7,300 nucleotides of DNA from Aromatoleum sp. (GCA_010365205.1 JAAFGU010000286.1:1-7300); one strand, 5' to 3'; numbered from the stretch's first letter, positions 1 through 6,279 are shown. The notes: a model not told the origin generated them from the letters alone. Made by a program: numbers and translations.

Positions 1-64
1 CCTCCGCGCTGACCGCCTTGCCGTTCACGGTCAGCCCGATCGAAACTACGGTGGAACCTGCCAT
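1..64 (-). CDS. N-terminus of a probable [2Fe-2S]-binding oxidoreductase small subunit (partial)
   Basis: Reading leftward from ATG at 64-62, 21 codons are visible (MAGSTVVSIGLTVNGKAVSAE) before the window ends. The strand pattern 'I-x-L-T-V-N-G-K' is the usual opening of the ferredoxin-like [2Fe-2S] subunit of xanthine dehydrogenase, CO dehydrogenase and isoquinoline oxidoreductase-type molybdenum hydroxylases. The cluster cysteines would lie further downstream and are not in view. There is no signal peptide, as expected for the small subunit. The start is well supported by AGGAGAGG four bases upstream and by a sigma70-like promoter. Such hydroxylases often pass electrons to c-type cytochromes, which would fit the dihaem cytochrome just upstream, but that link is inference. 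The gene start is fairly sure. The family call rests on about ten residues. Confidence 0.5.
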   Translation of the reverse strand, partial: MAGSTVVSIGLTVNGKAVSAE

Positions 65-68
65 GGAA

Positions 69-76
69 CCTCTCCT
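69..76 (-). promoter_or_regulatory. Ribosome binding site of the [2Fe-2S] subunit gene
   Basis: On the minus strand AGGAGAGG lies four bases before the ATG at 64. It is a near-perfect Shine-Dalgarno sequence and fixes the start of an otherwise very short visible reading frame. Confidence 0.7.
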
Positions 77-125
77 TCGGTGGGAACGCCGCGCTTCGAT
101 GAGTGGTTGTTCGCGGCGCTGGGAA

Positions 126-154
126 ATCATAGTCCCTGCGTCGCGCGACGGCAA
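126..154 (-). promoter_or_regulatory. Sigma70-like promoter with a palindrome in the spacer
   Basis: On the minus strand TTGCCG (154-149) is followed after exactly 17 bases by TATGAT (131-126), matching the sigma70 consensus at 4/6 and 5/6 positions. Transcription would start near 119, giving a leader of about 55 bases before the [2Fe-2S] gene. A perfect 12-bp palindrome CGTCGCGCGACG (139-150) sits between the two boxes and touches the -35 box, a position where a bound repressor would block RNA polymerase. The promoter call is by consensus match only. The palindrome is GC-rich, so chance is a real possibility. Confidence 0.42.
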
Positions 155-223
155 TTCGGCAACGCGTTCGCGGCGGGCGCGCACCGGCGCTGCGCCGCAC
201 AACCGCCGCCGCAGCGGGTGGAA

Positions 224-823
224 TCAGTTCAGATTGGCGATGTAATGCGACAGGTTCTCGATGTCGCTGTCGGACAGCGAGTGCGCGACGCTCGTCATGT
301 TGCCGGCGTCATTGGTGCGCCGCCTGGCCTTGAAGTCCTGGAGCTGCTTGCGGATGTACTCGGGATACTGGCCGGCGACTCGTGGAACCTCGTTCTGGCC
401 GACGAACCCACCCCCGTGGCACATGGGGCAAAGCACGGCGTCCGAGACCTTGCGCCCCGCATCGACCTTGGCGGAATCCGCCTTGAACTGGTTGGTCGCG
501 GGCTTCTGTGCCGCGTACCAGTTGCCGAGCGCGATCATCTCGTCGCGGGACAGCACCTTGGAGATCGGGGTCATGACCGGATCCGTGCGCCGGCCTTCGC
601 TGAAGTCCTTGAGCTCGATGTAGATGTAGCGCCAGGTCTGGCCGGCGAGACTTGGATTCTCAGGGAGCACCGCGTTGCCGTTCGGCCCGTGGCAGGCGTC
701 GCAGATCTCGGCTTGCGCCGGCTTTGCCGGCGGCGCCTGCGCGAAGGCAGGCGCGGACGGCAAGGACAGGACGAGCGAAGCGGCGAGCGCCGCGGCGGCG
801 CGGAGGAAGAGACGGAGGATCAT
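224..823 (-). CDS. Exported dihaem cytochrome c, c4-like
   Basis: A 199-residue periplasmic electron carrier. Residues 1-29 form a Sec signal peptide (RLFLR, a hydrophobic stretch, then AFA cut before QAPP). Two haem c attachment sites are visible: CDACH at 41-45 and CPMCH at 132-136. Met84 (DPVMTPIS) and Met176 (AGNMTSVA) are the likely axial ligands. The two halves repeat the same plan, with SLAGQ at 58-62 and RVAGQ at 148-152, as in cytochrome c4 (usually about 190-210 residues). An in-frame TAG just upstream forces the start at or after the ATG at 823. No clear Shine-Dalgarno sequence precedes it. It follows the PQQ dehydrogenase on the same strand after 76 bp and is the natural electron acceptor for that enzyme, since the dehydrogenase lacks its own haem domain. 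The acceptor role is inferred from context. A strong stem-loop between the two genes probably lowers its expression relative to the enzyme. Confidence 0.92.
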   Translation of the reverse strand: MILRLFLRAAAALAASLVLSLPSAPAFAQAPPAKPAQAEICDACHGPNGNAVLPENPSLAGQTWRYIYIELKDFSEGRRTDPVMTPISKVLSRDEMIALGNWYAAQKPATNQFKADSAKVDAGRKVSDAVLCPMCHGGGFVGQNEVPRVAGQYPEYIRKQLQDFKARRRTNDAGNMTSVAHSLSDSDIENLSHYIANLN

Positions 824-845
824 CGGGTCATTCTATGTGGGTCAG

Positions 846-878
846 AAAAACGGCCACCCCTGACGATCGGGGTGGCCG
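846..878 (-). terminator. Intrinsic terminator-like stem-loop between dehydrogenase and cytochrome genes
   Basis: A perfect 10-bp inverted repeat, CGGCCACCCC (851-860) against GGGGTGGCCG (869-878), with an 8-base loop, is followed on the minus strand by five T residues (850-846). This is a textbook Rho-independent terminator for the PQQ dehydrogenase, starting 21 bases after its stop codon. Only 22 bases separate the T-tract from the cytochrome c ATG at 823, so no separate promoter fits after it. It may therefore allow partial read-through or act as an mRNA 3'-end stabiliser. Confidence 0.85.
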
Positions 879-899
879 CGCTGTACGAAACGTGCCGGA

Positions 900-2627
900 T
901 CAGGGCAGCGCGAAGACGAACACGCTGTTGCCGCGCTTGGCGTCGATCTGGTTGTTGCCGCCGGCCGCGACGGCGACGTACTGCTTGCCGCCGACCATGT
1001 ACGAAACCGCCGGCGCGTTGACGCCCGCGCCGCAGTTGTACTTCCACAGCTCCTTGCCGGTCTTCGCGTCGAACGCCTTGAACCAGCCGTTGGCTTCGCC
1101 GTTGAAGACGAGGTCCCCGGCGGTAGCCAGCACGCCGCCGATCAGAGGTTGCGGCGTCTTCGCGCCCCACACCACCTTGCCGGTATCCAGGTTCACCGCC
1201 ACCAGGCGGCCCCATTGCTCTTCGGACGGAATCGTCTTGAACGCCCCACCCAGCCACAGCTTGCCGCCCGGATACGGCGACGCTTCGACGTGATAGGTCA
1301 TCGGCTGATGCAGGTTGGCCGCGTACGCCATCCGCAGCTTGGGATTGACGGCCATCGGCGACCACTCGACACCGCCGTTGGCGCCGGGCAGCATCCGCGC
1401 GCCGGCCGCGGTCGGCAATACCCACATGTTTTCCTGCGGGATCATCGCCTCCGAGAAGCGGATCATCTTGCCGGTGTTGCGTTCGTGAACGTAAATGTGG
1501 CCGGTCTTGCCGCCGTGGATCACGACGTCGACCATCTTGCCGGAGGCATCCTTGGCCTGCGTCAGGATTGGCGCGCTGACTGCGTCCAAGTCCCACACGT
1601 CGTGCGCGACATACTGCGAGTGCCACTTGTAGGTGCCCTTGTCGAGATCGATCGCGATCATCGAGTCGGTGTACAGGTTGTCGCCCGGTCGAATGGCGCC
1701 ATACAGGTCAGGAGCCGGGTTGCCGGCAACGAAGAACACCGTGCGCGTCTTCAGGTCGATCGCCGGCGTCATCCATACGCCGCCACCCAGAGTCTGATAG
1801 AAATCGCCGCCCTTGTCGGCGAGCATCTTCTTCTCGGCGGCGATGTCGCGGTGCATGTCGCGGCCGGTCGCATCGTTGGCCGCCCAGACGCCTTCATGGC
1901 CCTTGTCGGGGATCGTGTAGAAGGTCCACAGCAGCTTGCCGTCGGAGGCGCTGAACGCCTTGACGAAGCCGCGCACGCCGTACTCGCCGCCGTTGGTGCC
2001 GATCAGCACCTTGCCGTCGACGACCGCGGGCGCCATCGTTTCCGAATAGCCCTTCTCCGGATCGGCGATCTGCGTTTCCCACAGGAGCTTGCCGGTCTTC
2101 GCGTCGAGCGCGACCAGCTTGGCGTCGATCGTGCCCATGAACAGCCGGCCGCCCTCGATCGCGACGCCGCGATTGTTGTTGCCGCAGCACACGGTGACGA
2201 TCGGGCCGAGCTTGTGCTTGTAGTGCCAGTACTCCTCGCCGGTGACCGCATCGATCGCGTAAACGTGGTTGAACGAGGTGGTCAGGAACATCACGCCGTC
2301 GATGACAATCGGCGCCGTTTCCATCGATTCCAGGACGGCGGTCTGGAACACGAACGCAGGTTTCAGCTTGCCGACGTTGGTGGCATTGATCTGCGCGCCG
2401 GGGTAGTAGCGGGTCTGATCGTAACTGCCGTTCGGATGGATCCAGTTCTTCGCATCGCCGCCGGCGGCATTGAGCATGTCCTGCGTCACGGCGGTGGGAG
2501 CCTTCGCCATCGCCTTGGCCGACGTCGTGGCGCCGCCCGATATTTCCTGTGCGGTGGCCCATCCGGCCCCCGCTACCCACAACGCAGATACGGCGGCCAC
2601 GGCCGCTATGGAATTCCGGAATTGCAT
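900..2627 (-). CDS. PQQ-dependent alcohol dehydrogenase (methanol/ethanol family), lanthanide-type metal site
   Basis: A 575-residue periplasmic quinoprotein that oxidises an alcohol (possibly also an aldehyde) with PQQ as cofactor. The signal peptide is residues 1-26 (ATA before QEIS). The rest is the eight-bladed PQQ propeller, with 'A-x-D-A-x-T-G-K-x-x-W' blade motifs near 172-184 and 518-529. The vicinal cysteine pair Cys147-Cys148 (VCCGNNNRG) is the ring disulphide that packs on PQQ. By alignment to family motifs the metal ligands are Glu215 (GGEYGVRG), Asn303 (AGNPAPD) and Asp346 (VWDLD), the last also being the catalytic base. Asp348, two residues on, is the extra ligand typical of lanthanide enzymes (XoxF, ExaF/PedH) and is absent from calcium-dependent MxaF. 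There is no C-terminal cytochrome domain, so the separate cytochrome c downstream is the probable acceptor. The ATG at 2627 is chosen because GGAGG precedes it and a signal peptide follows. The open frame runs on upstream to 3215 but lacks both. Substrate is unknown. Confidence 0.95.
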   Translation of the reverse strand: MQFRNSIAAVAAVSALWVAGAGWATAQEISGGATTSAKAMAKAPTAVTQDMLNAAGGDAKNWIHPNGSYDQTRYYPGAQINATNVGKLKPAFVFQTAVLESMETAPIVIDGVMFLTTSFNHVYAIDAVTGEEYWHYKHKLGPIVTVCCGNNNRGVAIEGGRLFMGTIDAKLVALDAKTGKLLWETQIADPEKGYSETMAPAVVDGKVLIGTNGGEYGVRGFVKAFSASDGKLLWTFYTIPDKGHEGVWAANDATGRDMHRDIAAEKKMLADKGGDFYQTLGGGVWMTPAIDLKTRTVFFVAGNPAPDLYGAIRPGDNLYTDSMIAIDLDKGTYKWHSQYVAHDVWDLDAVSAPILTQAKDASGKMVDVVIHGGKTGHIYVHERNTGKMIRFSEAMIPQENMWVLPTAAGARMLPGANGGVEWSPMAVNPKLRMAYAANLHQPMTYHVEASPYPGGKLWLGGAFKTIPSEEQWGRLVAVNLDTGKVVWGAKTPQPLIGGVLATAGDLVFNGEANGWFKAFDAKTGKELWKYNCGAGVNAPAVSYMVGGKQYVAVAAGGNNQIDAKRGNSVFVFALP

Positions 2628-2631
2628 ACGT

Positions 2632-2636
2632 CCTCC
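2632..2636 (-). promoter_or_regulatory. Ribosome binding site that fixes the PQQ dehydrogenase start
   Basis: GGAGG on the minus strand lies four bases before the ATG at 2627. It decides the start, because the same frame stays open for another 588 bases into the divergent ankyrin gene. The leader shares the 11-mer GCACGGAGGAC with the leader of the ankyrin gene on the other strand. Confidence 0.75.
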
Positions 2637-2729
2637 GTGCTTGTTTGAATTGTCCAATCCTGTGGCGCCAAGCCGCAGCGACTGGCTGGGAGATGGGCCC
2701 ACTTCGGGGACCACCTCGGCGCTCGATGC

Positions 2730-2758
2730 GTTATATTCCCATTCCGTTCTCGTTGCAA
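2730..2758 (-). promoter_or_regulatory. Sigma70-like promoter of the PQQ dehydrogenase
   Basis: Minus-strand TTGCAA (2758-2753), a 17-base spacer and TATAAC (2735-2730) match the consensus at 4/6 and 5/6 positions. The predicted start near 2723 leaves an untranslated leader of about 96 bases. Its -35 box lies two bases from the -35 box of the divergent ankyrin promoter. Called from sequence match alone. Confidence 0.5.
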
Positions 2759-2760
2759 TG

Positions 2761-2790
2761 TGGACAACAGATGGTGCGCTGCAATATACG
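2761..2790 (+). promoter_or_regulatory. Candidate promoter of the ankyrin gene
   Basis: TGGACA (2761-2766; 5/6 match to TTGACA) is followed after 18 bases by TATACG (2785-2790; 4/6 match). Transcription would start near 2797, just ahead of the Shine-Dalgarno sequence at 2802, giving a very short leader. It is weaker than the opposing promoter. Confidence 0.35.
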
Positions 2791-2801
2791 GCGCTTCGCA
2801 C

Positions 2802-2806
2802 GGAGG
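2802..2806 (+). promoter_or_regulatory. Ribosome binding site that fixes the ankyrin gene start
   Basis: GGAGG lies five bases before the ATG at 2812. It selects this start over in-frame upstream codons back to 2470, which would run antisense through the dehydrogenase signal peptide. Confidence 0.7.
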
Positions 2807-2811
2807 ACTCG

Positions 2812-3510
2812 ATGTCGTTCACTGCCCGTTCCGCCCTTGCCGGTTTGCTGCTTCTGCTGGTGCTGCTCACCGGCGCCCCGGCCGCTCTCGCCGCCGGCGA
2901 GGAGAATCTGTCGGTCAACGCACGCCTCCTCGTCTTCGCGAGGAACGGCGACGCCGCCGGCGTCGAGCGTTCTCTCAAGGAAGGCGCCAACGCGAATTCG
3001 CGCAGTCGGATCGGCGAAACGGCGCTGGTCATCGCGCTGAAGAAAAACGATTCCGCGATCACGCGGGCGATGCTTACTGCCGGCACCGATGTCAACCTCG
3101 CCGCCGTCAACGGTGTGACGCCGCTGATGGCCGCCGCGCACGGCGGGCAGACCGACGTCGTCAAGGAGCTCCTCGCCAAGGGCGCGAGCGTCAACTCGCT
3201 GGATCGCCTGAACAAGAATGCGATGACCTACGCCGCCGGCGAAGGCCACGCCGAAATCGTAAAGCTGCTGCTCGACACAGGCGTCGACCCGAACGCCGTG
3301 TACCAGAACGCCCTGACCGCGTTGATGTGGGCTGCAGGCCAGGGCAAGACTGCGGCCGTGAAGGTGCTGCTCGACGCCGGCGCGCGAACCGATCTTAAAG
3401 ACAACCGCGGCAAGACCGCGGCCGACATGGCCCGCGAATTCAAGTACAACGATACCGTCCGGCTGCTCGAATCGGCGCGCCCGACCGGCAGCACCGCCAC
3501 CGCCGGATGA
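2812..3510 (+). CDS. Exported ankyrin-repeat protein
   Basis: A 232-residue protein. Residues 1-28 form a signal peptide (SFTAR, a run of leucines, then ALA before AGEE), so it should act in the periplasm. The remainder is almost entirely ankyrin repeats of about 33 residues: a degenerate one at 34-66, clear ones at 67-99, 100-132 (NGVTPLMAAAHGG), 134-166 (AEIVKLLLDTG) and 167-199 (ALMWAAGQGKT), and a capping half-repeat at 200-222. The tail (STATAG) is low complexity. Ankyrin stacks bind other proteins and no catalytic motif is seen. Because it is divergently transcribed from the PQQ dehydrogenase with touching promoters, a role as a binding or assembly partner for that enzyme or its cytochrome is possible, but this is guesswork. 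The start has GGAGG five bases upstream. Its stop codon directly abuts the stop of the convergent cytochrome b561 gene. Confidence 0.93.
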   Translation: MSFTARSALAGLLLLLVLLTGAPAALAAGEENLSVNARLLVFARNGDAAGVERSLKEGANANSRSRIGETALVIALKKNDSAITRAMLTAGTDVNLAAVNGVTPLMAAAHGGQTDVVKELLAKGASVNSLDRLNKNAMTYAAGEGHAEIVKLLLDTGVDPNAVYQNALTALMWAAGQGKTAAVKVLLDAGARTDLKDNRGKTAADMAREFKYNDTVRLLESARPTGSTATAG

Positions 3511-3527
3511 TCAGGCCGCCTCCGGCG
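3501..3527. repeat. Inverted repeat spanning the two convergent stop codons
   Basis: CGCCGGA (3501-3507) pairs perfectly with TCCGGCG (3521-3527). The 13-base loop begins with TGATCA (3508-3513), which holds the stop codons of the ankyrin gene (plus) and the b561 gene (minus). No T-tract follows on either side, so it is at best a weak bidirectional terminator or a transcript-end structure. Seven GC-rich pairs could also be chance. Confidence 0.3.
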
Positions 3528-4063
3528 CGCGGGCCCGGCCAATGCCCATTCTCGCCAGAAGTCCGTTGCGGTGGATCAGCGCGTGGTTCAGCGCTCCCGC
3601 CACGTGCAGCCCGATTAAAGCGACCAGTACGAGACTCGTCCACCAATGGATGGTGCTGCAGAGGTCCTTGAGGCCTTCGTCCTTCCAGCCCCACCCCGGA
3701 AGCGTCATCCCGAAGTACTTGACCGGATAGCCGCTCCATACCGAGCCCAGATAGCCAGCGAGCGGGTGGACCAGCAGCAACGCGTACAGCAGGACGTGAG
3801 TGGCGCCCGCGAGCTTCGCTTGCCACGCCGGCAGCGGCGGCAGCGGCGGACAAGCGCCAGCCGAGCCGCAGCAACGTCAGTGCCAGCAGCGTCAGCCCGA
3901 CCGACTTGTGCAGATTGAACGCGTCGACGCGGGGGCCCACCGGCTGCTTGGGAATCTCCTGCATCCACCAGCCCCAGCCGATCTGGGCGGCGACCAGCGC
4001 GGCGATCAGCCAGTGCAGCGCAATCGCGATGTTCGTGTAGCGTTCAGAGCGCGACGTCGACAT
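3511..4063 (-). pseudogene. Cytochrome b561 (di-haem membrane protein), frame-shifted
   Basis: Two reading frames together encode one complete prokaryotic cytochrome b561, a four-helix inner-membrane protein that carries two b haems between the quinone pool and a periplasmic partner (CybB/superoxide oxidase family). Frame one, from ATG 4063, gives MSTSRSERYTNIAIALHWL with haem histidine His17 and, later, NLHKSVG (His52), up to LRLGWRL. The sequence then continues one frame over: PPLPPLPAWQAKLAGATHVL, then LVHPLAGYL, STIHWWTSL and GLHVAGALNH, ending at 3511. The total is 553 bases, exactly one more than 184 codons, so a single extra base (or two lost) near 3841-3850 explains it, and the repaired protein of about 183 residues is normal for the family. 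Left unrepaired, frame one runs to 3440, antisense to the ankyrin gene. The start overlaps the end of the TonB receptor gene by 20 bases, implying coupled translation. A true mutation or a sequencing error are both possible. Confidence 0.85.
3832..3849. repeat. Tandem 9-bp repeat at the b561 frameshift
   Basis: CAGCGGCGG occurs twice head to tail (3832-3840 and 3841-3849). On the minus strand this encodes the PPLPPLP segment of cytochrome b561 in the downstream frame. It lies at the point where the reading frame changes, so slippage during replication or a sequencing or assembly error here is a natural cause of the one-base shift. Confidence 0.6.
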
Positions 4064-6170
4064 TCAGCCCCAGCATCCAGTTGCGCCCCGGCGCCGATTC
4101 GAAGTAGCGGCCGTTGGTATCGCCGACGATCACGGACCCCGCGTAACGGCGATCGGTGAAATTGTTCAGCCGCGCATAGGCGCGGACGGTGGCGCGCTCG
4201 ATGGTCCGGGCGTAACCGATGCGCGCGTTGCCCACCGCATACGCGGGCGCGGCGTCGGAATTGCGTTCATTGACGTAGACCTTGGCAACATACTGTGCCT
4301 CGATCGCCGCCGACAATCCCGCTGCACGCGACGGTGCCCACGCGAGTTCGCCATACGCCTGCGTCGAAGGGACGCCCGGCAGCCGCGCGCCGGCGGGCAC
4401 CACGATCGGCGGCAGCCCGGTGCTGAACGCGTCGGCAAATTCGGCGCGCAGGTAGGTGTAGGCGGCGTGAGCGCTGATGCCGCCGTCGAAGCTGCCGTCC
4501 CATGCAAGCTCGGCGCCGCGGCGCCGGGTCTTGCCGCCGTTCTTGAAACTGGTGCGTCCACCGGTCGCCGCGTCGACGACGATCTCGTCATCGGTGTCGA
4601 CGTTGAATACGGCGAGATTGAGGCGGTGCCCGCGCCCGATGCGCGCCTTGATGCCGGCCTCGAGGGCGCGGCTGGTCGCCGGATCGAGCGCGAAATTGAG
4701 CCCCGTCCCCGCTGGCCGATACGCGAGTTCCGCGAAGGTCGGTGTTTCGAAACCGCGGCCGTAGCTCGCGTAGAGGTTGACGCGCTCGTCGACATGGAAC
4801 AGCGCCGCCAGCACCGGACTGGTATTGCCGAACTTGCGCGAACCGCTGTCGTCGGGATTACCCGTCACGACATAATGATCTTCGGAGCGGTACTTGACGT
4901 CGCTGCTACGAACGCCCGCCGTCAGCGCCAGCGCCGGCAAGATTTCCCACAAAGCTTCCGCGTAGACGTTGGTGCTCGCCACCGTGTCGTCTTCGTCGCG
5001 GCGCAGGGCGCCGAGATTGCCGTTGTCGTTGACGAAGCCGCGCCGCAGTTCGTGTTGCCGATCGTACCCGGCGCCGAACGAGAGCGTCAGCGGGCGATCG
5101 AGCGCACGCCCGCGCCAGACCATTCGCGCATCGACACCGCCGAAATCGCGGTCGAGATCGGCCACCCCGCCGGCGGAAGCCAGCGCGCTGCCGGCGAAGG
5201 CCAGGTATTGACGGATCAGCCGGCGCCCGCCGTAGCCGGTCACTTGCAACGTCGCGCTGTCGGTCAGCCGCTGGTCGATCGAAGCACCCATCTGCGTCTG
5301 GTTGATCGTCTTGCGCGTGTCGAACTGGATCGCCGACGGATCGGCCTGACGCGGATTCGCCTCCCACTGCGCGCGGGTCAATCCGAGCGGGTCCTGCGTG
5401 TCCCGCTGATATTGCGTCGAAGCGATGAGCGTCACGTGCGTTGCCTCGCCCGCGGCGAACGTCAGCTTCGCATTGGTCAGGTCGCGCGCGGCCGTCGAGT
5501 GGTCACGGTAGCCATCGGTCGCGAACCGGCTGCCGGCGACGACGTAGCCGACTCCGCGCGCGGTACCGCTCGCCTTCACGCCGGCAACCGAGGTGCCGTA
5601 ACTGCCGGCGCTCGCATTCGCGGTGACGATGGGCTCCGGCGCCGCGTCCTCGGTGAACACCGCGACGACGCCTCCGGACGCGTTGCCGTAAAGCGTCGAG
5701 AACGGCCCGCGCAGAACTTCGATCCGTTGCGCGGAAAGGAGGCTGAAGCTGCCGGTCTGGCCCTGTCCGTCCGGCATCGTCACCGGAATGCCGTCCTGGT
5801 AGAGCCGCACGCCGCGCACGCCGAACGCGGCGCGCGCCCCGAAGCCACGCGAGCTGATCTGGAGGTCCTGCGCGTAATTGCCGCGGTTCGCCGCGTACAC
5901 GCCGGGCACGCGCACCAGCGTCTCCGACAGATTGATCATCGGCTGCCCGTCGCGGATCTGGGCCGCGTCGATGGTGTCAATCGATGCCGGCACGGCGAAG
6001 CTTTTCTCGGCGCGCCGCGTGCCGGTGACGACGACCGGATCGAGCGTGGCGTCGGCAGCGGCGGTGATTTGCGCCTGCACGCCGCCGCAGGCGAGCGCGG
6101 CCAGAAGCGTCAGTAGGAGCGCCGCGGTCATTCTTCGGCGACGCGTGAACGGGGAGCGGTCGACGGACAT
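4044..6170 (-). CDS. pqqU: TonB-dependent outer-membrane receptor, YncD/PqqU-like (probable PQQ importer)
   Basis: A 708-residue receptor with a signal peptide (residues 1-33, VQA before QITAA), TonB box DPVVVTGTR (44-52), plug domain to about 175 and a 22-strand barrel to the C-terminus. It shares long, specific motifs with E. coli YncD, shown to import PQQ and renamed PqqU: INLSE and VPGV then NYAQDLQ (79-104), RGFG, DGIP-TMPDGQGQT (126-139), LRGPFS-LYGNASGGV (153-168), GYRDHS (220-225), DTRKTI-QTQ (284-293), GRGFETPT (471-478), DTDDEIVVD (525-533), GGRT then GKTRR-GAELAWD (537-558) and SVIV with NGRY and PGRN near the end. These are recalled from memory, not aligned by program. The ATG at 6170 is preceded by AAGGGA; Met14 is an alternative start. 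It overlaps the b561 gene by 20 bases and is divergent from a PQQ-associated propeller gene, both in keeping with a PQQ role. TonB receptor is certain; PQQ as ligand is inferred. Confidence 0.9.
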   Translation of the reverse strand: MSVDRSPFTRRRRMTAALLLTLLAALACGGVQAQITAAADATLDPVVVTGTRRAEKSFAVPASIDTIDAAQIRDGQPMINLSETLVRVPGVYAANRGNYAQDLQISSRGFGARAAFGVRGVRLYQDGIPVTMPDGQGQTGSFSLLSAQRIEVLRGPFSTLYGNASGGVVAVFTEDAAPEPIVTANASAGSYGTSVAGVKASGTARGVGYVVAGSRFATDGYRDHSTAARDLTNAKLTFAAGEATHVTLIASTQYQRDTQDPLGLTRAQWEANPRQADPSAIQFDTRKTINQTQMGASIDQRLTDSATLQVTGYGGRRLIRQYLAFAGSALASAGGVADLDRDFGGVDARMVWRGRALDRPLTLSFGAGYDRQHELRRGFVNDNGNLGALRRDEDDTVASTNVYAEALWEILPALALTAGVRSSDVKYRSEDHYVVTGNPDDSGSRKFGNTSPVLAALFHVDERVNLYASYGRGFETPTFAELAYRPAGTGLNFALDPATSRALEAGIKARIGRGHRLNLAVFNVDTDDEIVVDAATGGRTSFKNGGKTRRRGAELAWDGSFDGGISAHAAYTYLRAEFADAFSTGLPPIVVPAGARLPGVPSTQAYGELAWAPSRAAGLSAAIEAQYVAKVYVNERNSDAAPAYAVGNARIGYARTIERATVRAYARLNNFTDRRYAGSVIVGDTNGRYFESAPGRNWMLGLNVDVAL

Positions 6171-6214
6171 CGGAATCCCTTTGGGCCAAGCGCCGGACGG
6201 TGAGTGGGTCGTGT

Positions 6215-6243
6215 AGCATAGATGAAACCACGCGCGCCACCAA
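6215..6243 (-). promoter_or_regulatory. Candidate promoter of the TonB receptor-b561 operon
   Basis: Minus-strand TTGGTG (6243-6238), a 17-base spacer and TATGCT (6220-6215) give 3/6 and 4/6 consensus matches. Transcription would begin near 6208 with a 38-base leader to the ATG at 6170. No Fur-like palindrome is evident in this gap. A convincing promoter for the plus-strand propeller gene was not found here. Confidence 0.35.
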
Positions 6244-6279
6244 CCCGCAGGCCGGGCACGGGCGTTGCATTCGCCCATG

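Noticed and set aside
80..1021. 313-codon plus-strand frame across the cytochrome c gene
   Set aside because: Opposes the dihaem cytochrome and the terminator, is arginine-rich and lacks any family pattern.
1149..2648. 499-codon open frame on the plus strand opposite the PQQ dehydrogenase
   Set aside because: It has no recognisable domain, is rich in Arg, Asp, Val and Ala as expected from antisense GC-rich codons, and lies wholly opposite a strongly supported gene.
2652..2680. TGGC...TTGG resembling a sigma54 promoter upstream of the dehydrogenase
   Set aside because: The spacing between the two elements is wrong for GG-N10-GC, and a better sigma70 match lies at 2730-2758.
2690..2712. Mismatched 7-bp hairpin in the dehydrogenase leader as a riboswitch
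   Set aside because: Short, contains a mismatch, and matches no riboswitch class known to me.
2628..3215. N-terminal extension of the PQQ dehydrogenase frame
   Set aside because: It would place 196 residues before a normal signal peptide and run antisense to the ankyrin gene. The ribosome binding site at 2632-2636 supports the start at 2627.
6086..6094. Possible lipoprotein cysteine (ALAC, Cys28) in the receptor signal peptide
   Set aside because: The lipobox is poor, a normal cleavage site follows at VQA, and TonB receptors are not lipoproteins.
4467..6116. 549-codon open frame on the plus strand opposite the TonB receptor
   Set aside because: Antisense shadow of a high-GC gene, with no start signal and no domain. 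The minus-strand receptor explains the sequence.
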